The translations under genes and the position numbers were made by a program. A DNA stretch of 64,000 nt from Porphyromonas pasteri (GTDB taxonomy: Bacteria; Bacteroidota; Bacteroidia; Bacteroidales; Porphyromonadaceae). The DNA lies in contig NZ_BMPU01000001.1 of the NCBI RefSeq assembly GCF_014647755.1, positions 186,001-250,000 on the forward strand, written 5' to 3'. Shown piece by piece: positions 1 through 7,846 of the stretch (position 1 is its first letter; each line of letters starts with the position of its first letter). The notes under the pieces are model-generated. The model saw only the letters and a list, made by a program, of their open reading frames with translations, was not told the DNA's origin and did not search any database.

Positions 1-2
1 AG

Positions 3-2225
3 CGTGATGACGAGGCTGCTGCTATCTGGGCCAAGCACCTGCCAGCCGAGCGCATCATCAATGGGAATAAGCACGACAACTTCTGGGAGATGGGTGATCA
101 AGGTCCTTGCGGCCCTTGCTCCGAGATCCATATCGACATCCGCTCTGATGAAGAGCGTAAGGCTGTCGATGGCCTCACGCTGGTCAACCAGAGTCACCCT
201 CAGGTCATCGAGATCTGGAACCTCGTCTTTATGCAGTACAACCGTAAGGCCGATGGCTCTCTCGAGCCACTGCCTAAGCGCGTCATCGATACGGGGATGG
301 GCTTCGAGCGTCTCTGTATGGCTATGCAGGGGAAGACGTCGAACTATGATACCGATATCTTCACCCCGATGATCCAGGCTATCGCCACGCTCACGGGGAT
401 CGAATATGGGGCTGACCAGAAGTCGGATGTCGCTATGCGCGTCATCGCCGACCACATCCGTACGATTGCCTTCGCTATCACCGACGGTCAGCTCCCCTCC
501 AACGCTAAGGCGGGCTATGTCATCCGCCGTATCCTACGCCGTGCTGTCCGCTACGGCTACACCTTCCTCGGCCGTCGTGAGGCCTTTATGTACAGCCTCC
601 TGCCCGTACTCATCGAGACGATGGGCGATGCTTACCCCGAGCTCATCGCTGGTCGCGAGCTCATCGCTAAGGTGATGCGTGAGGAGGAAGAGAGCTTCCT
701 GCGCACACTGGAGACGGGTATCCGTCTCTTGGATAAGCAGATCGAGGAAGCAAAGAAGGTCGGTAAGACCGTCCTTGATGGGCATGATGCCTTCGTCCTC
801 TATGATACCTACGGCTTCCCCCTTGACTTGACCGCACTGATCCTCACTGAGCAGGGGCTGAGCGTCGATGAAGCCGGCTTTGACAAGGCTATGCAGGAGC
901 AGAAGGAGCGTGCACGTAATGCCGCTGCTATCGATGCTGGTGACTGGCAGGTCGTCAATGATGGCTCTGCTGTACGCTTCGTCGGCTATGATACCCTCGA
1001 GTGTACCACGGAGATCCTCCGCTATCGTGAGGTGAAGCAGAAGAATGCTACCTTCTATCAGGTCGTCCTCTCTGAGACTCCCTTCTATGCTGAGATGGGT
1101 GGTCAGGTAGGTGATAAGGGCTTCCTCATCGCTGCCGATGGCACGAAGTACGAAGTCTTTGATACCAAGCGTGAGAATAACCTCGCTATCCACCTGATGA
1201 AGAAGCTCCCCGCTACGCTAGAGGGTGACTTCCGTGCCGTGGTTGACGAAGAGCGTCGTCATCGTATCGAGGCTAACCACTCTGCTACGCACCTCCTGCA
1301 TGAGGCTCTGCGTGAAGTCCTCGGCTCGCACGTCGAGCAGAAGGGGTCATTCGTCTCTGATGAAGTCCTGCGCTTCGACTTCGCTCACTTTGCGAAGGTA
1401 GAGCCTGAGCAGCTCCGTGCTGTCGAGCGTATCGTCGCAGCACGTATCCGTGCCTGCATCCCTCTGCAGGAATACCGCGAAGTGCCCATTGACGAAGCTC
1501 GCGAGATGGGGGCTATGGCTCTCTTCGGTGAGAAGTATGGGGATCACGTCCGCGTCATCCGCTTTGGCTCATCGACCGAATTCTGTGGGGGTACGCACGT
1601 TGCCTCTACGGGTGTGATCGGTACGCTACGCATCACGAGTGAGTCCTCCGTAGCTGCAGGTGTACGCCGTATCGAGGCTGTCACGGGTGCAGCCGCTGAG
1701 AACTACCTCTATGAGCAGGCTGATATGATCGATGCTATCCGCCAGCTCTTCAATAATAGCCCCCAGCTGAAGACGGCTATCCGTAAGACCCTTGAGGAGA
1801 ATGCCGAGCTCGGCAAGCAGGTAGGGGAGTACATCCGTGAGCAGATCGCTGAGAAGAAGCGTCAGCTGCTGGAGAAGCGTGTCGAGGTCGGTGGTGTCCG
1901 CCTCTTCCTCATCGAGAAGGAGGTCCCCGCTGAGATCGTGAAGGATATCGCCTTCCAGATCGCAGGTGAGCTGCACGAGCCCTTCGTCTTCATCGCTGCT
2001 TGCGTAGAGCCCAGCTCTTCTAAGCCCAGCCTGACGCTGATGATCAGCAAGGATCTGGTAGAGTCAAGAGGCTGGAACGCTTCACAGCTCCTCCGTGCTG
2101 CTGCCAAGCATATCCAGGGCGGTGGTGGCGGTCAGCCTCACTTCGCTACGGCAGGTGGTAAGAACGTCGATGGACTCAACGCTGCTGTCGAAGAGCTCCT
2201 CTCCACTATGGAGCTGAAGGCATAA
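3..2225 (+). CDS. alaS: alanine--tRNA ligase, 5'-truncated by the window edge
   Basis: Charges tRNA-Ala with alanine in the cytoplasm. The frame is open from base 3 with no start in the window, so about 741 C-terminal residues are present. The class II catalytic region begins at once ([14 protein letters not shown]). The editing domain has its zinc ligands: HSATH at 1278-1292 and CGGTH at 1584-1598. A coiled segment follows, then the glycine-rich C-Ala domain (GGGGGQPH from 2118). All canonical parts are visible, so the missing portion should be only about 130 residues of the N-terminus. aroB follows after 16 bases on the same strand and may be co-transcribed. Confidence 0.97.
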   Translation, partial: RDDEAAAIWAKHLPAERIINGNKHDNFWEMGDQGPCGPCSEIHIDIRSDEERKAVDGLTLVNQSHPQVIEIWNLVFMQYNRKADGSLEPLPKRVIDTGMGFERLCMAMQGKTSNYDTDIFTPMIQAIATLTGIEYGADQKSDVAMRVIADHIRTIAFAITDGQLPSNAKAGYVIRRILRRAVRYGYTFLGRREAFMYSLLPVLIETMGDAYPELIAGRELIAKVMREEEESFLRTLETGIRLLDKQIEEAKKVGKTVLDGHDAFVLYDTYGFPLDLTALILTEQGLSVDEAGFDKAMQEQKERARNAAAIDAGDWQVVNDGSAVRFVGYDTLECTTEILRYREVKQKNATFYQVVLSETPFYAEMGGQVGDKGFLIAADGTKYEVFDTKRENNLAIHLMKKLPATLEGDFRAVVDEERRHRIEANHSATHLLHEALREVLGSHVEQKGSFVSDEVLRFDFAHFAKVEPEQLRAVERIVAARIRACIPLQEYREVPIDEAREMGAMALFGEKYGDHVRVIRFGSSTEFCGGTHVASTGVIGTLRITSESSVAAGVRRIEAVTGAAAENYLYEQADMIDAIRQLFNNSPQLKTAIRKTLEENAELGKQVGEYIREQIAEKKRQLLEKRVEVGGVRLFLIEKEVPAEIVKDIAFQIAGELHEPFVFIAACVEPSSSKPSLTLMISKDLVESRGWNASQLLRAAAKHIQGGGGGQPHFATAGGKNVDGLNAAVEELLSTMELKA

Positions 2226-2241
2226 GCCTACCCCTGTACGG

Positions 2242-3303
2242 ATGATCATCGGTACACAGATACTCGATCGCAAGCTCCCCTCAGTCGCTGAGGGGCTGGC
2301 TTGCGATCGACTCTTTTTGGTCCTGGAGGAGCGTGTCGCAGAGCTCCATCCTGACCTTCTTCCTCAGCTGCAGTCCGCACTTCCCGAGGCTATATGTCGT
2401 ACGCTGCGAGGTGGCGAGGAGTGCAAGACGACGGAGTCGCTGGGGCTCCTATGGACTTGGCTCAGTGAAGAGGGGGCTACTCGTCGTAGTGCCCTCGTCC
2501 TCATCGGTGGGGGAGCCCTGCTTGACTTAGGAGGCTTAGCCGCCTCGACCTATATGCGTGGCATAGCGACGGTCTATGTGCCAACGACACTGCTGGCGAT
2601 GGTCGATGCCTCAGTAGGGGGAAAGACTGCGATTGACTTCCTCGGGGTAAAGAACCTTATTGGCTCCTTCCACCCGGCCCATGAGGTCATCGTCGATATT
2701 GACTTCCTGCGCACCCTCCCCTTGGAGGAACTCCTCTCAGGCTATGGTGAGGTCGTCAAGCATGCCACCCTTATGGGCGGAGAGGCCTGGCGAGAGGTCT
2801 GCCATATTGGCGACCCGGTTGGCCTCATGGATGACGAATGGCAGGCCCTCATTGAGAAGAGTATTGCCTACAAGACTTCCGTTGTGGAGGCTGATCCTAC
2901 GGAGCGTGGGCTTCGTCGTATCCTAAATATCGGGCATACGGTAGGGCATGCACTGGAGGCCTACTCGCATCAGAATGAATTTCGCCGCACGCTCCCACAT
3001 GGTGAGGCCGTCGTCTTTGGACTACTCATCGAGAGCTATATCACGATGTGCCAGCGTGGGACGAGCAAGGAGTACATCCGACAGCTGATGACCTTGGCCC
3101 GTGAGCTCTACTCGCCCTTCTTCTATACCTGCAAGGATTACCCCGAACTGCTGCGCCTTATGCGGCATGATAAGAAGAACTCTGCAGGGACCATCACGCT
3201 CATGGGCGTCATCGAGCCTGGAAATATCGAGGCGGTAGAGGTTGCGGATGAGGGAGTTATTAAGGAAGGGCTTGATTTTCTTCGCGAGACATTTGGTAGT
3301 TAG
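2242..3303 (+). CDS. aroB: 3-dehydroquinate synthase
   Basis: Second step of the shikimate pathway: converts DAHP to 3-dehydroquinate using NAD+ and a divalent metal. The 353 residues match the family length. Visible motifs are the NAD-binding GGGALLDLGG (residues 89-98), VPTTLLAMVDASVGGK (113-128), GYGEVVKHA (167-175), and the metal-ligand segments NIGHTVGHALE (229-239) and LPHGEAV (251-257). The ATG at 2242 lies 16 bases after alaS. The tRNA-Pro promoter starts inside the last codons of this gene. Confidence 0.95.
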   Translation: MIIGTQILDRKLPSVAEGLACDRLFLVLEERVAELHPDLLPQLQSALPEAICRTLRGGEECKTTESLGLLWTWLSEEGATRRSALVLIGGGALLDLGGLAASTYMRGIATVYVPTTLLAMVDASVGGKTAIDFLGVKNLIGSFHPAHEVIVDIDFLRTLPLEELLSGYGEVVKHATLMGGEAWREVCHIGDPVGLMDDEWQALIEKSIAYKTSVVEADPTERGLRRILNIGHTVGHALEAYSHQNEFRRTLPHGEAVVFGLLIESYITMCQRGTSKEYIRQLMTLARELYSPFFYTCKDYPELLRLMRHDKKNSAGTITLMGVIEPGNIEAVEVADEGVIKEGLDFLRETFGS

Positions 3304-3323
3304 CCACCTTCTCCTTATCTTTG
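3292..3323 (+). promoter_or_regulatory. promoter for tRNA-Pro
   Basis: A Bacteroidota -7 element TATCTTTG occupies 3316-3323, with a TTTGG (-33 type) at 3292-3296. The TTTG-to-TA spacer is 20 bp, within the usual range for this sigma factor. It lies about 47 bases upstream of the tRNA and overlaps the end of aroB. Confidence 0.75.
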
Positions 3324-3369
3324 CAGCGCAAAAGGGACAAAGCCCACGTGGTAAGTCTCCAAGAGCATT

Positions 3370-3444
3370 CGGGATGTAGCTCAGCCCGGTTAGAGTACTC
3401 GTCTGGGGGGCGAGTGGTCGCTGGTTCGAATCCAGTCATCCCGA
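3370..3444 (+). tRNA. tRNA-Pro (anticodon GGG)
   Basis: The cloverleaf folds by eye. The acceptor stem is CGGGATG paired with CATCCCG, with discriminator A at 3444. The D arm begins GCTC. The anticodon stem is CTCGT/GCGAG with loop CTGGGGG, giving anticodon GGG after U33. The T arm is GCTGG-TTCGAAT-CCAGT with one G-T pair. CCA is not encoded. A strong hairpin terminator follows. Confidence 0.95.
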
Positions 3445-3452
3445 CTGAATGT

Positions 3453-3494
3453 AATGCGAGTAGAAGTGAATCCACTTCTACTCGCATTGCTTTT
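3453..3494 (+). terminator. terminator of tRNA-Pro
   Basis: A perfect 16-bp stem (3453-3468 with 3473-3488) closes a 4-base loop AATC and is followed by GCTTTTA. It starts nine bases after the tRNA. Confidence 0.85.
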
Positions 3495-3688
3495 ATAGTC
3501 CCCTATACTAAGGTATAGCTATGGTGCTTCGCTCTGGGTGGAGGATCATGCGATGGAGCCTTACTGCTCTCTATCTATTACCTGCGCTATAAATCCCCCG
3601 TAATCTTTTGTATTTTTGTAGAGAGAACAAGCACTTATCACTCGGTGTGCAGGCCTTTGGCTGGCTACCGATCAAGGAAAAAGAATAT
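3489..3688 (+). promoter_or_regulatory. aspS upstream region with -7 element
   Basis: TATTTTTG at 3611-3618 fits the TAnnTTTG -7 consensus; no convincing -33 TTTG lies about 20 bp upstream. Predicted transcription would start near 3625, leaving a leader of about 65 bases before the aspS ATG at 3689. This argues against the in-frame ATG at 3608. Nothing else is recognised here. Confidence 0.6.
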
Positions 3689-5452
3689 ATGTATCGCACT
3701 ACTACCTGTGGCGCCCTGCGCCTCAGTAATGTCGGGGAGCAGGTGACGCTCGCTGGCTGGGTCCAGAAGGCACGCCGTATGGGCGGGATGACCTTCATCG
3801 ACCTTCGTGACCGCTATGGTATCACTCAGCTCGTCTTCAATGAGGCTCACGTAGGCGAGGCTCTCGTCTCTGAGGCTGAGAAGCTCGGTCGTGAGTACGT
3901 CATCCAGATCACGGGTGAGGTCACTGAGCGTGAGAATAAGAATCCTAAGCTCCCTACGGGGGATATCGAGATCTCGGTCAAGACGCTGCGCGTACTCAAT
4001 CCCGCAGAGGTGCCTCCCTTCACTATCGAAGACGATACCGATGGTGGGGACGACCTGCGTATGAAGTACCGCTACCTCGACCTGCGTCGTAGCTGCGTAC
4101 GCTCCAATCTTGAGCTGCGTCACCGCTTTGCTCTCGCCGTGCGCCGCTATCTTGATGGTCAGGGCTTCCTCGAAGTAGAGACGCCTGTCCTCATTAAGTC
4201 TACGCCAGAGGGTGCCCGCGACTTCGTCGTGCCCTCTCGTATGAACCCTAACCAGTTCTACGCACTGCCCCAGTCTCCTCAGACCTTCAAGCAGCTGCTG
4301 ATGGTTAGTGGCTTTGACCGCTATTTCCAGCTCGTCAAGTGCTTCCGTGACGAGGATCTTCGTGCGGACCGCCAGCCTGAGTTCACTCAGATCGACTGTG
4401 AGATGAGCTTCGTTGAGCAGGAAGATGTGCTGACGATCTTCGAGGGTATGACCCGCTATCTCTTCAAGGAGCTGCTCGATCTCGATATCCAGACGCCCTT
4501 CCCTCGTATGAGCTGGCACGATGCGATGAAGCGCTATGGCTCTGATAAGCCGGATACACGTTTCGGTATGGAGTTCGTCGAGCTCAAGGATGTGCTCTCG
4601 GGTCATGGCTTCTCCGTCTTCGATGATGCCGCTTATATCGGAGGTATCTGCGCTGAGGGTGCTGCTGGCTATACGCGTAAGCAGCTTGATGCTCTGACAG
4701 ACTTCGTCAAGCGTCCGCAGATCGGTGCTAAGGGTATGGTCTATGCTCGTGTCGAAGCTGATGGCACGGTCAAGAGTAGTGTCGACAAGTTCTACAGTCA
4801 GGAGACGCTGCAGGAGCTGGCACGTGCGATGCAGGCCAAGCCTGGTGATCTGATCCTCATCCTCTCGGGTGATGATGCGATGAAGGTGCGTAAGCAGCTC
4901 TGCGAGCTTCGCCTTGAAGTGGGCAATCAGCTTGGCCTCCGCGATAAGACAAAGTTCTCCTGCCTCTGGGTGGTTGACTTCCCCCTCTTCGAGTGGGATG
5001 AAGAGACTCAGCGCTTCTACGCTATGCACCACCCCTTCACATCACCCAAGCCTGAGGATATCCCTATGCTCGAGACGGATCCTGGGGCAGTGCGTGCCAA
5101 TGCCTACGACATGGTCATCAATGGTGTAGAAGTCGGTGGCGGCTCGATCCGTATCCACGACAGCAAGCTGCAGGCACGTATGTTCGACCTCTTAGGCTTC
5201 ACTCCCGAGAAGGCACAGGAGCAGTTCGGCTTCCTTATGAATGCCTTCAAGTATGGTGCACCTCCCCATGGTGGTCTGGCCTATGGCTTGGATCGCTTTG
5301 TCTCCCTCTTCGCAGGGCTGGATAGCATCCGTGACTGCATCGCCTTCCCCAAGAATAATGCTGGGCGTGATGTGATGATCGATGCACCTTCGCTGATCGA
5401 TCAAGAGCAGCTTGATGAGCTTTATCTCAGCCTTGTAACCCCGACGAAGTAG
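3689..5452 (+). CDS. aspS: aspartate--tRNA ligase
   Basis: Charges tRNA-Asp. 587 residues, the normal length of the bacterial enzyme. An N-terminal OB-fold anticodon domain (about 1-110) precedes the class II core, with motif 2 [18 protein letters not shown] (219-236), the bacterial GAD insertion in the middle, and the motif 3 region GLAYGLDRF near the C-terminus. An in-frame ATG 27 codons upstream lies before the predicted transcription start, so MYRTTT is preferred. The next gene starts 17 bases after the stop, suggesting an aspS-(pRiA4b-like)-miaA operon. Confidence 0.96.
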   Translation: MYRTTTCGALRLSNVGEQVTLAGWVQKARRMGGMTFIDLRDRYGITQLVFNEAHVGEALVSEAEKLGREYVIQITGEVTERENKNPKLPTGDIEISVKTLRVLNPAEVPPFTIEDDTDGGDDLRMKYRYLDLRRSCVRSNLELRHRFALAVRRYLDGQGFLEVETPVLIKSTPEGARDFVVPSRMNPNQFYALPQSPQTFKQLLMVSGFDRYFQLVKCFRDEDLRADRQPEFTQIDCEMSFVEQEDVLTIFEGMTRYLFKELLDLDIQTPFPRMSWHDAMKRYGSDKPDTRFGMEFVELKDVLSGHGFSVFDDAAYIGGICAEGAAGYTRKQLDALTDFVKRPQIGAKGMVYARVEADGTVKSSVDKFYSQETLQELARAMQAKPGDLILILSGDDAMKVRKQLCELRLEVGNQLGLRDKTKFSCLWVVDFPLFEWDEETQRFYAMHHPFTSPKPEDIPMLETDPGAVRANAYDMVINGVEVGGGSIRIHDSKLQARMFDLLGFTPEKAQEQFGFLMNAFKYGAPPHGGLAYGLDRFVSLFAGLDSIRDCIAFPKNNAGRDVMIDAPSLIDQEQLDELYLSLVTPTK

Positions 5453-5469
5453 CCTAATCCCTTAGACTT

Positions 5470-6018
5470 ATGGTATATCGCCTATTAATGCTCTCCGATG
5501 AGAATGACTTCTTCAAGAGAGAGCTTCAGATCGACTCCGAAGCCACCTTCCTTGAGTTGAACGACTTTATCCTTGACTCGCTGGGCTATGCTCGCGACGA
5601 GCTGACGACCTTCCACATCTGTGATGAGGAGTGGCAGAAGGAGCTTGAGATCACGATGATGGATATGGGAGCTTCTTCGGATGAGGATAGTTACCTGATG
5701 GCCGACACGCGTCTGGAAGATCTGCTGGATCATAAGGGACAGCACCTCTTCTTTGTCTTCGATATGCTGAGCGAGCGTGGCTTCTTTATCGAGCTGGCAG
5801 AGCTAATCCCAGGCAAGAGTCTTGATAAGCCTGTCGTCACAAAGGCTGAGGGTAAGGCTCCTAAGCAGCTGGAGAGCATTGAGGTAGCAGCTTCCCGTCT
5901 GGCAACGCCCGCTACGGGTGAGCCATGGGATGACGAACTCTTCTCCGACGAATCCGTCGATGAAGGGGATATCGACCTTGAAGGCTTCGACATCGCCGAT
6001 GCAGAGAGCCTCTACTAA
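5470..6018 (+). CDS. plasmid pRiA4b ORF-3-like family protein (IS1096 TnpR-like)
   Basis: 182 residues. The N-terminal portion (about 1-110) resembles the pRiA4b ORF-3 / IS1096 TnpR-like fold: LLMLSDENDFFKRELQID, then an FLELNDFILDSLGY segment and a FHICDEEWQKE segment. The C-terminal about 70 residues are acidic and probably disordered. The biochemical role is unknown; despite the family name there are no transposon ends here. It sits between aspS and miaA and overlaps the miaA start by 20 bases, which suggests translational coupling. Confidence 0.8.
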   Translation: MVYRLLMLSDENDFFKRELQIDSEATFLELNDFILDSLGYARDELTTFHICDEEWQKELEITMMDMGASSDEDSYLMADTRLEDLLDHKGQHLFFVFDMLSERGFFIELAELIPGKSLDKPVVTKAEGKAPKQLESIEVAASRLATPATGEPWDDELFSDESVDEGDIDLEGFDIADAESLY

Positions 6019-6925
6019 GCAGGAGGATCTCCCTACACTTATCGTGCTTGTTGGCCCCACAGGGGTAGGCAAGACGGCGCTTAGTATTCGCCTCGCGCGA
6101 TACTTCAGTTGCAGCATCCTCTCGGCAGACTCTCGGCAGATCTTCCGTGAGATCCCTATAGGCACAGCAGCCCCCTCCGATGAGGAGCGGGCTGCTGTGC
6201 CTCATTATTTTGTCGGGACAAGGTCGGTCACAGAGCCATATAGTGCCGCTACCTTCGAGAGTGAAGTCCTGGAGCTCTTGCCCCAAGTCTTTGCTGAAAG
6301 TTCTTCTTCCTCCGCACTTCTCTCCGGAGGCTCTATGATGTATGTCGATGCTATCACGAAGGGAATTGATAGTATGCCAGATGTGCCAGAGGAAGTCCGT
6401 TCAGCTGTCTGGGAACGCTATGCCGCGGAAGGGCTTGACGGAATCCTTGCGGAGCTGCATCTCTTGGATCCAGTCTATTACAAGGCGGTTGATCCGAAGA
6501 ACTATAAGCGTGTGCTCCATGGCTATGAGGTGTGTCTTGCTACAGGGCGCCCCTTCTCCTCTTTCCATACGGGGCAGCAGAAAGCTCGTCCCTTCCGTAT
6601 TGTCAAGGTTGGGCTTACTCGAGATCGCGAGGAGCTCTATGAGCGAATTGATAAGCGCGTCGAGCTGATGATTGAGGCGGGTATGGTGGAGGAGGCCCAG
6701 CGAGTCTATCCGCTTCGTAGCCTTAATGCGCTCAACACCGTGGGCTACAAGGAGCTCTTCTCCTACTTTGATGGCGAGATTGACTTTGTCGAGGCGGTAC
6801 GACTTATTCAGCGAAACAGCCGGCACTACGCTCGCAAGCAGCTCTCTTGGTGGCGACGTGATCCCGAGATACGGTGGTTTCATCCCGATGCCTGGGAGGA
6901 GATAATTGCTTACATCCAGCAATAG
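5999..6925 (+). CDS. miaA: tRNA dimethylallyltransferase
   Basis: Transfers the dimethylallyl group to N6 of A37 in tRNAs reading UNN codons. 308 residues from the preferred ATG at 5999. The P-loop GPTGVGKT is at residues 19-26, followed by SADSRQIFREIPIGTA (42-57), characteristic of MiaA, and a tRNA-binding C-terminal region with NTVGYKELF. An upstream in-frame ATG (5918) would overlap the previous gene by 100 bases and add a non-homologous tail. The gene ends 13 bases before a very strong hairpin terminator. Confidence 0.94.
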   Translation: MQRASTKQEDLPTLIVLVGPTGVGKTALSIRLARYFSCSILSADSRQIFREIPIGTAAPSDEERAAVPHYFVGTRSVTEPYSAATFESEVLELLPQVFAESSSSSALLSGGSMMYVDAITKGIDSMPDVPEEVRSAVWERYAAEGLDGILAELHLLDPVYYKAVDPKNYKRVLHGYEVCLATGRPFSSFHTGQQKARPFRIVKVGLTRDREELYERIDKRVELMIEAGMVEEAQRVYPLRSLNALNTVGYKELFSYFDGEIDFVEAVRLIQRNSRHYARKQLSWWRRDPEIRWFHPDAWEEIIAYIQQ

Positions 6926-6938
6926 GGACTTTGTTCCG

Positions 6939-6988
6939 ATATAAGTATGGGGTGCGTACCAATAGTGGTACGCACCCCATACTTATAT
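6939..6988 (+). terminator. miaA terminator with a 22-bp perfect stem
   Basis: Arms 6939-6960 and 6967-6988 are perfectly complementary over 22 bp around a 6-base loop. It is followed by TGCTTTAG rather than a long T run. The apex (6958-6969) reads ACCAATAGTGGT, identical to a unit of the palindrome array at 7420-7431. Confidence 0.8.
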
Positions 6989-7035
6989 TGCTTTAGTGGT
7001 GAAGCTATAGTGGTGAAGACCCCATACCAATAGGA

Positions 7036-7352
7036 GGCTGTTGCCGCGAGTCCTGTCCTCTACTTATTGTGCTAAGACATCGCACGCCCAGCTCCCCGAT
7101 ATACCTCTCCGAAGTGATACGCAAGCCCTTCGTCTTATCGCGAATATTCCTCTTATCCAGCGGAGGAAAAAGTACCATTCTCGTGAAGAAAAAAGCGCCT
7201 TCCTGTAGTGGTTTTCCTCTGTCTATGCACGTAGTCTTAAAGACCAGGTACGTAAATCCAAATATCCACGTACGTAGATATTAGAGCTACGTACGTAGTC
7301 CAAACTTATCTGCCGCTCGTCCACAACTTTTATCCCTACGTGGAGCAACAAC
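7036..7352 (+). repeat. dispersed intergenic repeat, copy A
   Basis: This segment is closely similar, in inverted orientation, to 35727-36045 (copy B) over roughly 320 bp, and its second half to 43350-43569 (copy C). Shared landmarks are GTTGCCG, CATCGCACGCCCAGCTCCCCGA, AAGAAAAAAGCGCCTTCC, AAATCCAAATATCCACGTACG and CAACTTTTATCCCTACG. ACGTA motifs at 7229, 7250, 7272 and 7293 are spaced 21-22 bp. The element runs directly into the palindrome array at 7353. A 71-codon frame crosses it, but differences between copies A and B fall in all codon positions and include a 1-base indel, so it is not called a gene. Confidence 0.85.
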
Positions 7353-7498
7353 CCCAATATAGGTCAGCGGGGCGACCAGTATTGGTCGACGCGCGAACCA
7401 CTATAGGTTCATAGTAGTGACCAATAGTGGTTGACTCACGAACCACTATTGGTTATCCCCCGTACCACTATTGGTTTGCACTACAAGCAAGTAGTGGT
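7353..7498. repeat. 22-bp-period palindrome array 1
   Basis: Six 12-bp units of the pattern ACC(A/T)NTAN(A/T)GGT start at 7353 (first base degenerate), 7375, 7397, 7420, 7442 and 7464, with spacers of 10-11 bp; a degenerate seventh lies near 7487. Core forms include ACCAGTATTGGT, ACCACTATAGGT, ACCAATAGTGGT and ACCACTATTGGT. It lies between the miaA terminator and the next promoter, attached to the end of dispersed repeat copy A. Confidence 0.9.
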
Positions 7499-7531
7499 AT
7501 GTATTCGTTCCTTCCACGAGTATAGAAAGTA

Positions 7532-7569
7532 AGCCCCTGATACATGGCTATTTACATGCATCAGGGGCT
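7532..7569 (+). terminator. terminator-like hairpin before the receptor promoter
   Basis: Arms AGCCCCTGATACATG (7532-7546) and CATGCATCAGGGGCT (7555-7569) pair with one mismatch around an 8-base loop, followed by CTTTCTTTGC. The homologous hairpin at 10184-10217 follows a receptor gene, so this one was probably carried along with the duplication. Confidence 0.7.
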
Positions 7570-7574
7570 CTTTC

Positions 7575-7633
7575 TTTGCACCTTTCTTGTATGTATGTAT
7601 GTATGTATGTATGCATGTATTTTACTAAGTTTG
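7575..7633 (+). promoter_or_regulatory. receptor promoter with GTAT tract in the spacer (8 units)
   Basis: A TTTG at 7575-7578 (-33 type) and TAAGTTTG at 7626-7633 (-7 type) flank a tract of eight tetranucleotides (7589-7620; seven GTAT and one GCAT). The spacer is 47 bp, far longer than the usual about 19-20. In the paralogous promoter at 10226-10264 it is 27 bp with three units. One unit would give exactly 19 bp, so change in copy number could switch expression. Confidence 0.6.
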
Positions 7634-7703
7634 TGGTAGACAACTGAATCTGAAGACATCGAGTCTACACCACAAACGTCTTACCATAACTCACGATACC
7701 CTT

Positions 7704-7840
7704 ATGAAGAAGCAAGCCCTTCATAGTCTATGTCGCCTGTCTCTGTATGAGCACTCTCGCCTCATACGGAGCTCAGCAGGCGCTCTGCCTTGCCCCGCAA
7801 ACAGCCCCCAACACAACAGATTGTCTGCAAAAGAAAATTG
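7704..7840 (+). pseudogene. remnant of the 5' end of a paralogous lipoprotein gene
   Basis: From the ATG at 7704 the sequence aligns with the start of the lipoprotein gene at 10319: both begin ATGAAGAAG and share CTTCATAGTCTAT, CGCCTGTCTCTGT and GGCGCTCTGC. Here an extra base after CTTCATAGTCTAT shifts the frame and destroys the lipobox; the shifted frame stops near 7839. Similarity fades after about 110 bp, just before the receptor start at 7847. It is the lost partner gene of the first receptor. Confidence 0.8.
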
Positions 7841-7846
7841 AACACC

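Larger units (their letters stand above)
7524..7830 (+). repeat. duplicated promoter/lipoprotein-start cassette, copy 1
   Basis: Aligns by eye with 10168-10430 on the same strand: a hairpin with a CCCCTGAT arm, CTTTCTTTGC, a GTAT tract, TAAGTTTGTGGTAGAC, GTCTACACCACAA, CTTACCATAACTCACGA, and the beginning of a lipoprotein gene. The copies differ in GTAT number (8 here, 3 there) and a 16-base insertion in the leader here. It implies a tandem duplication of a lipoprotein plus TonB-receptor module. Confidence 0.88.

Noticed and set aside
3665-5032. 455-codon open frame on the minus strand opposite aspS
   Set aside because: Shadow frame; the aspS protein is complete and conserved.
5470-6018. Mobile element suggested by the IS1096/pRiA4b family name
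   Set aside because: No transposase, terminal repeats or target duplication; the gene is embedded between aspS and miaA.
7069-7284. Small open frames crossing the dispersed repeat copies (also 35821-36006 and 43251-43451)
   Set aside because: Copies differ in all codon positions and by a 1-base indel, the pattern of non-coding DNA.
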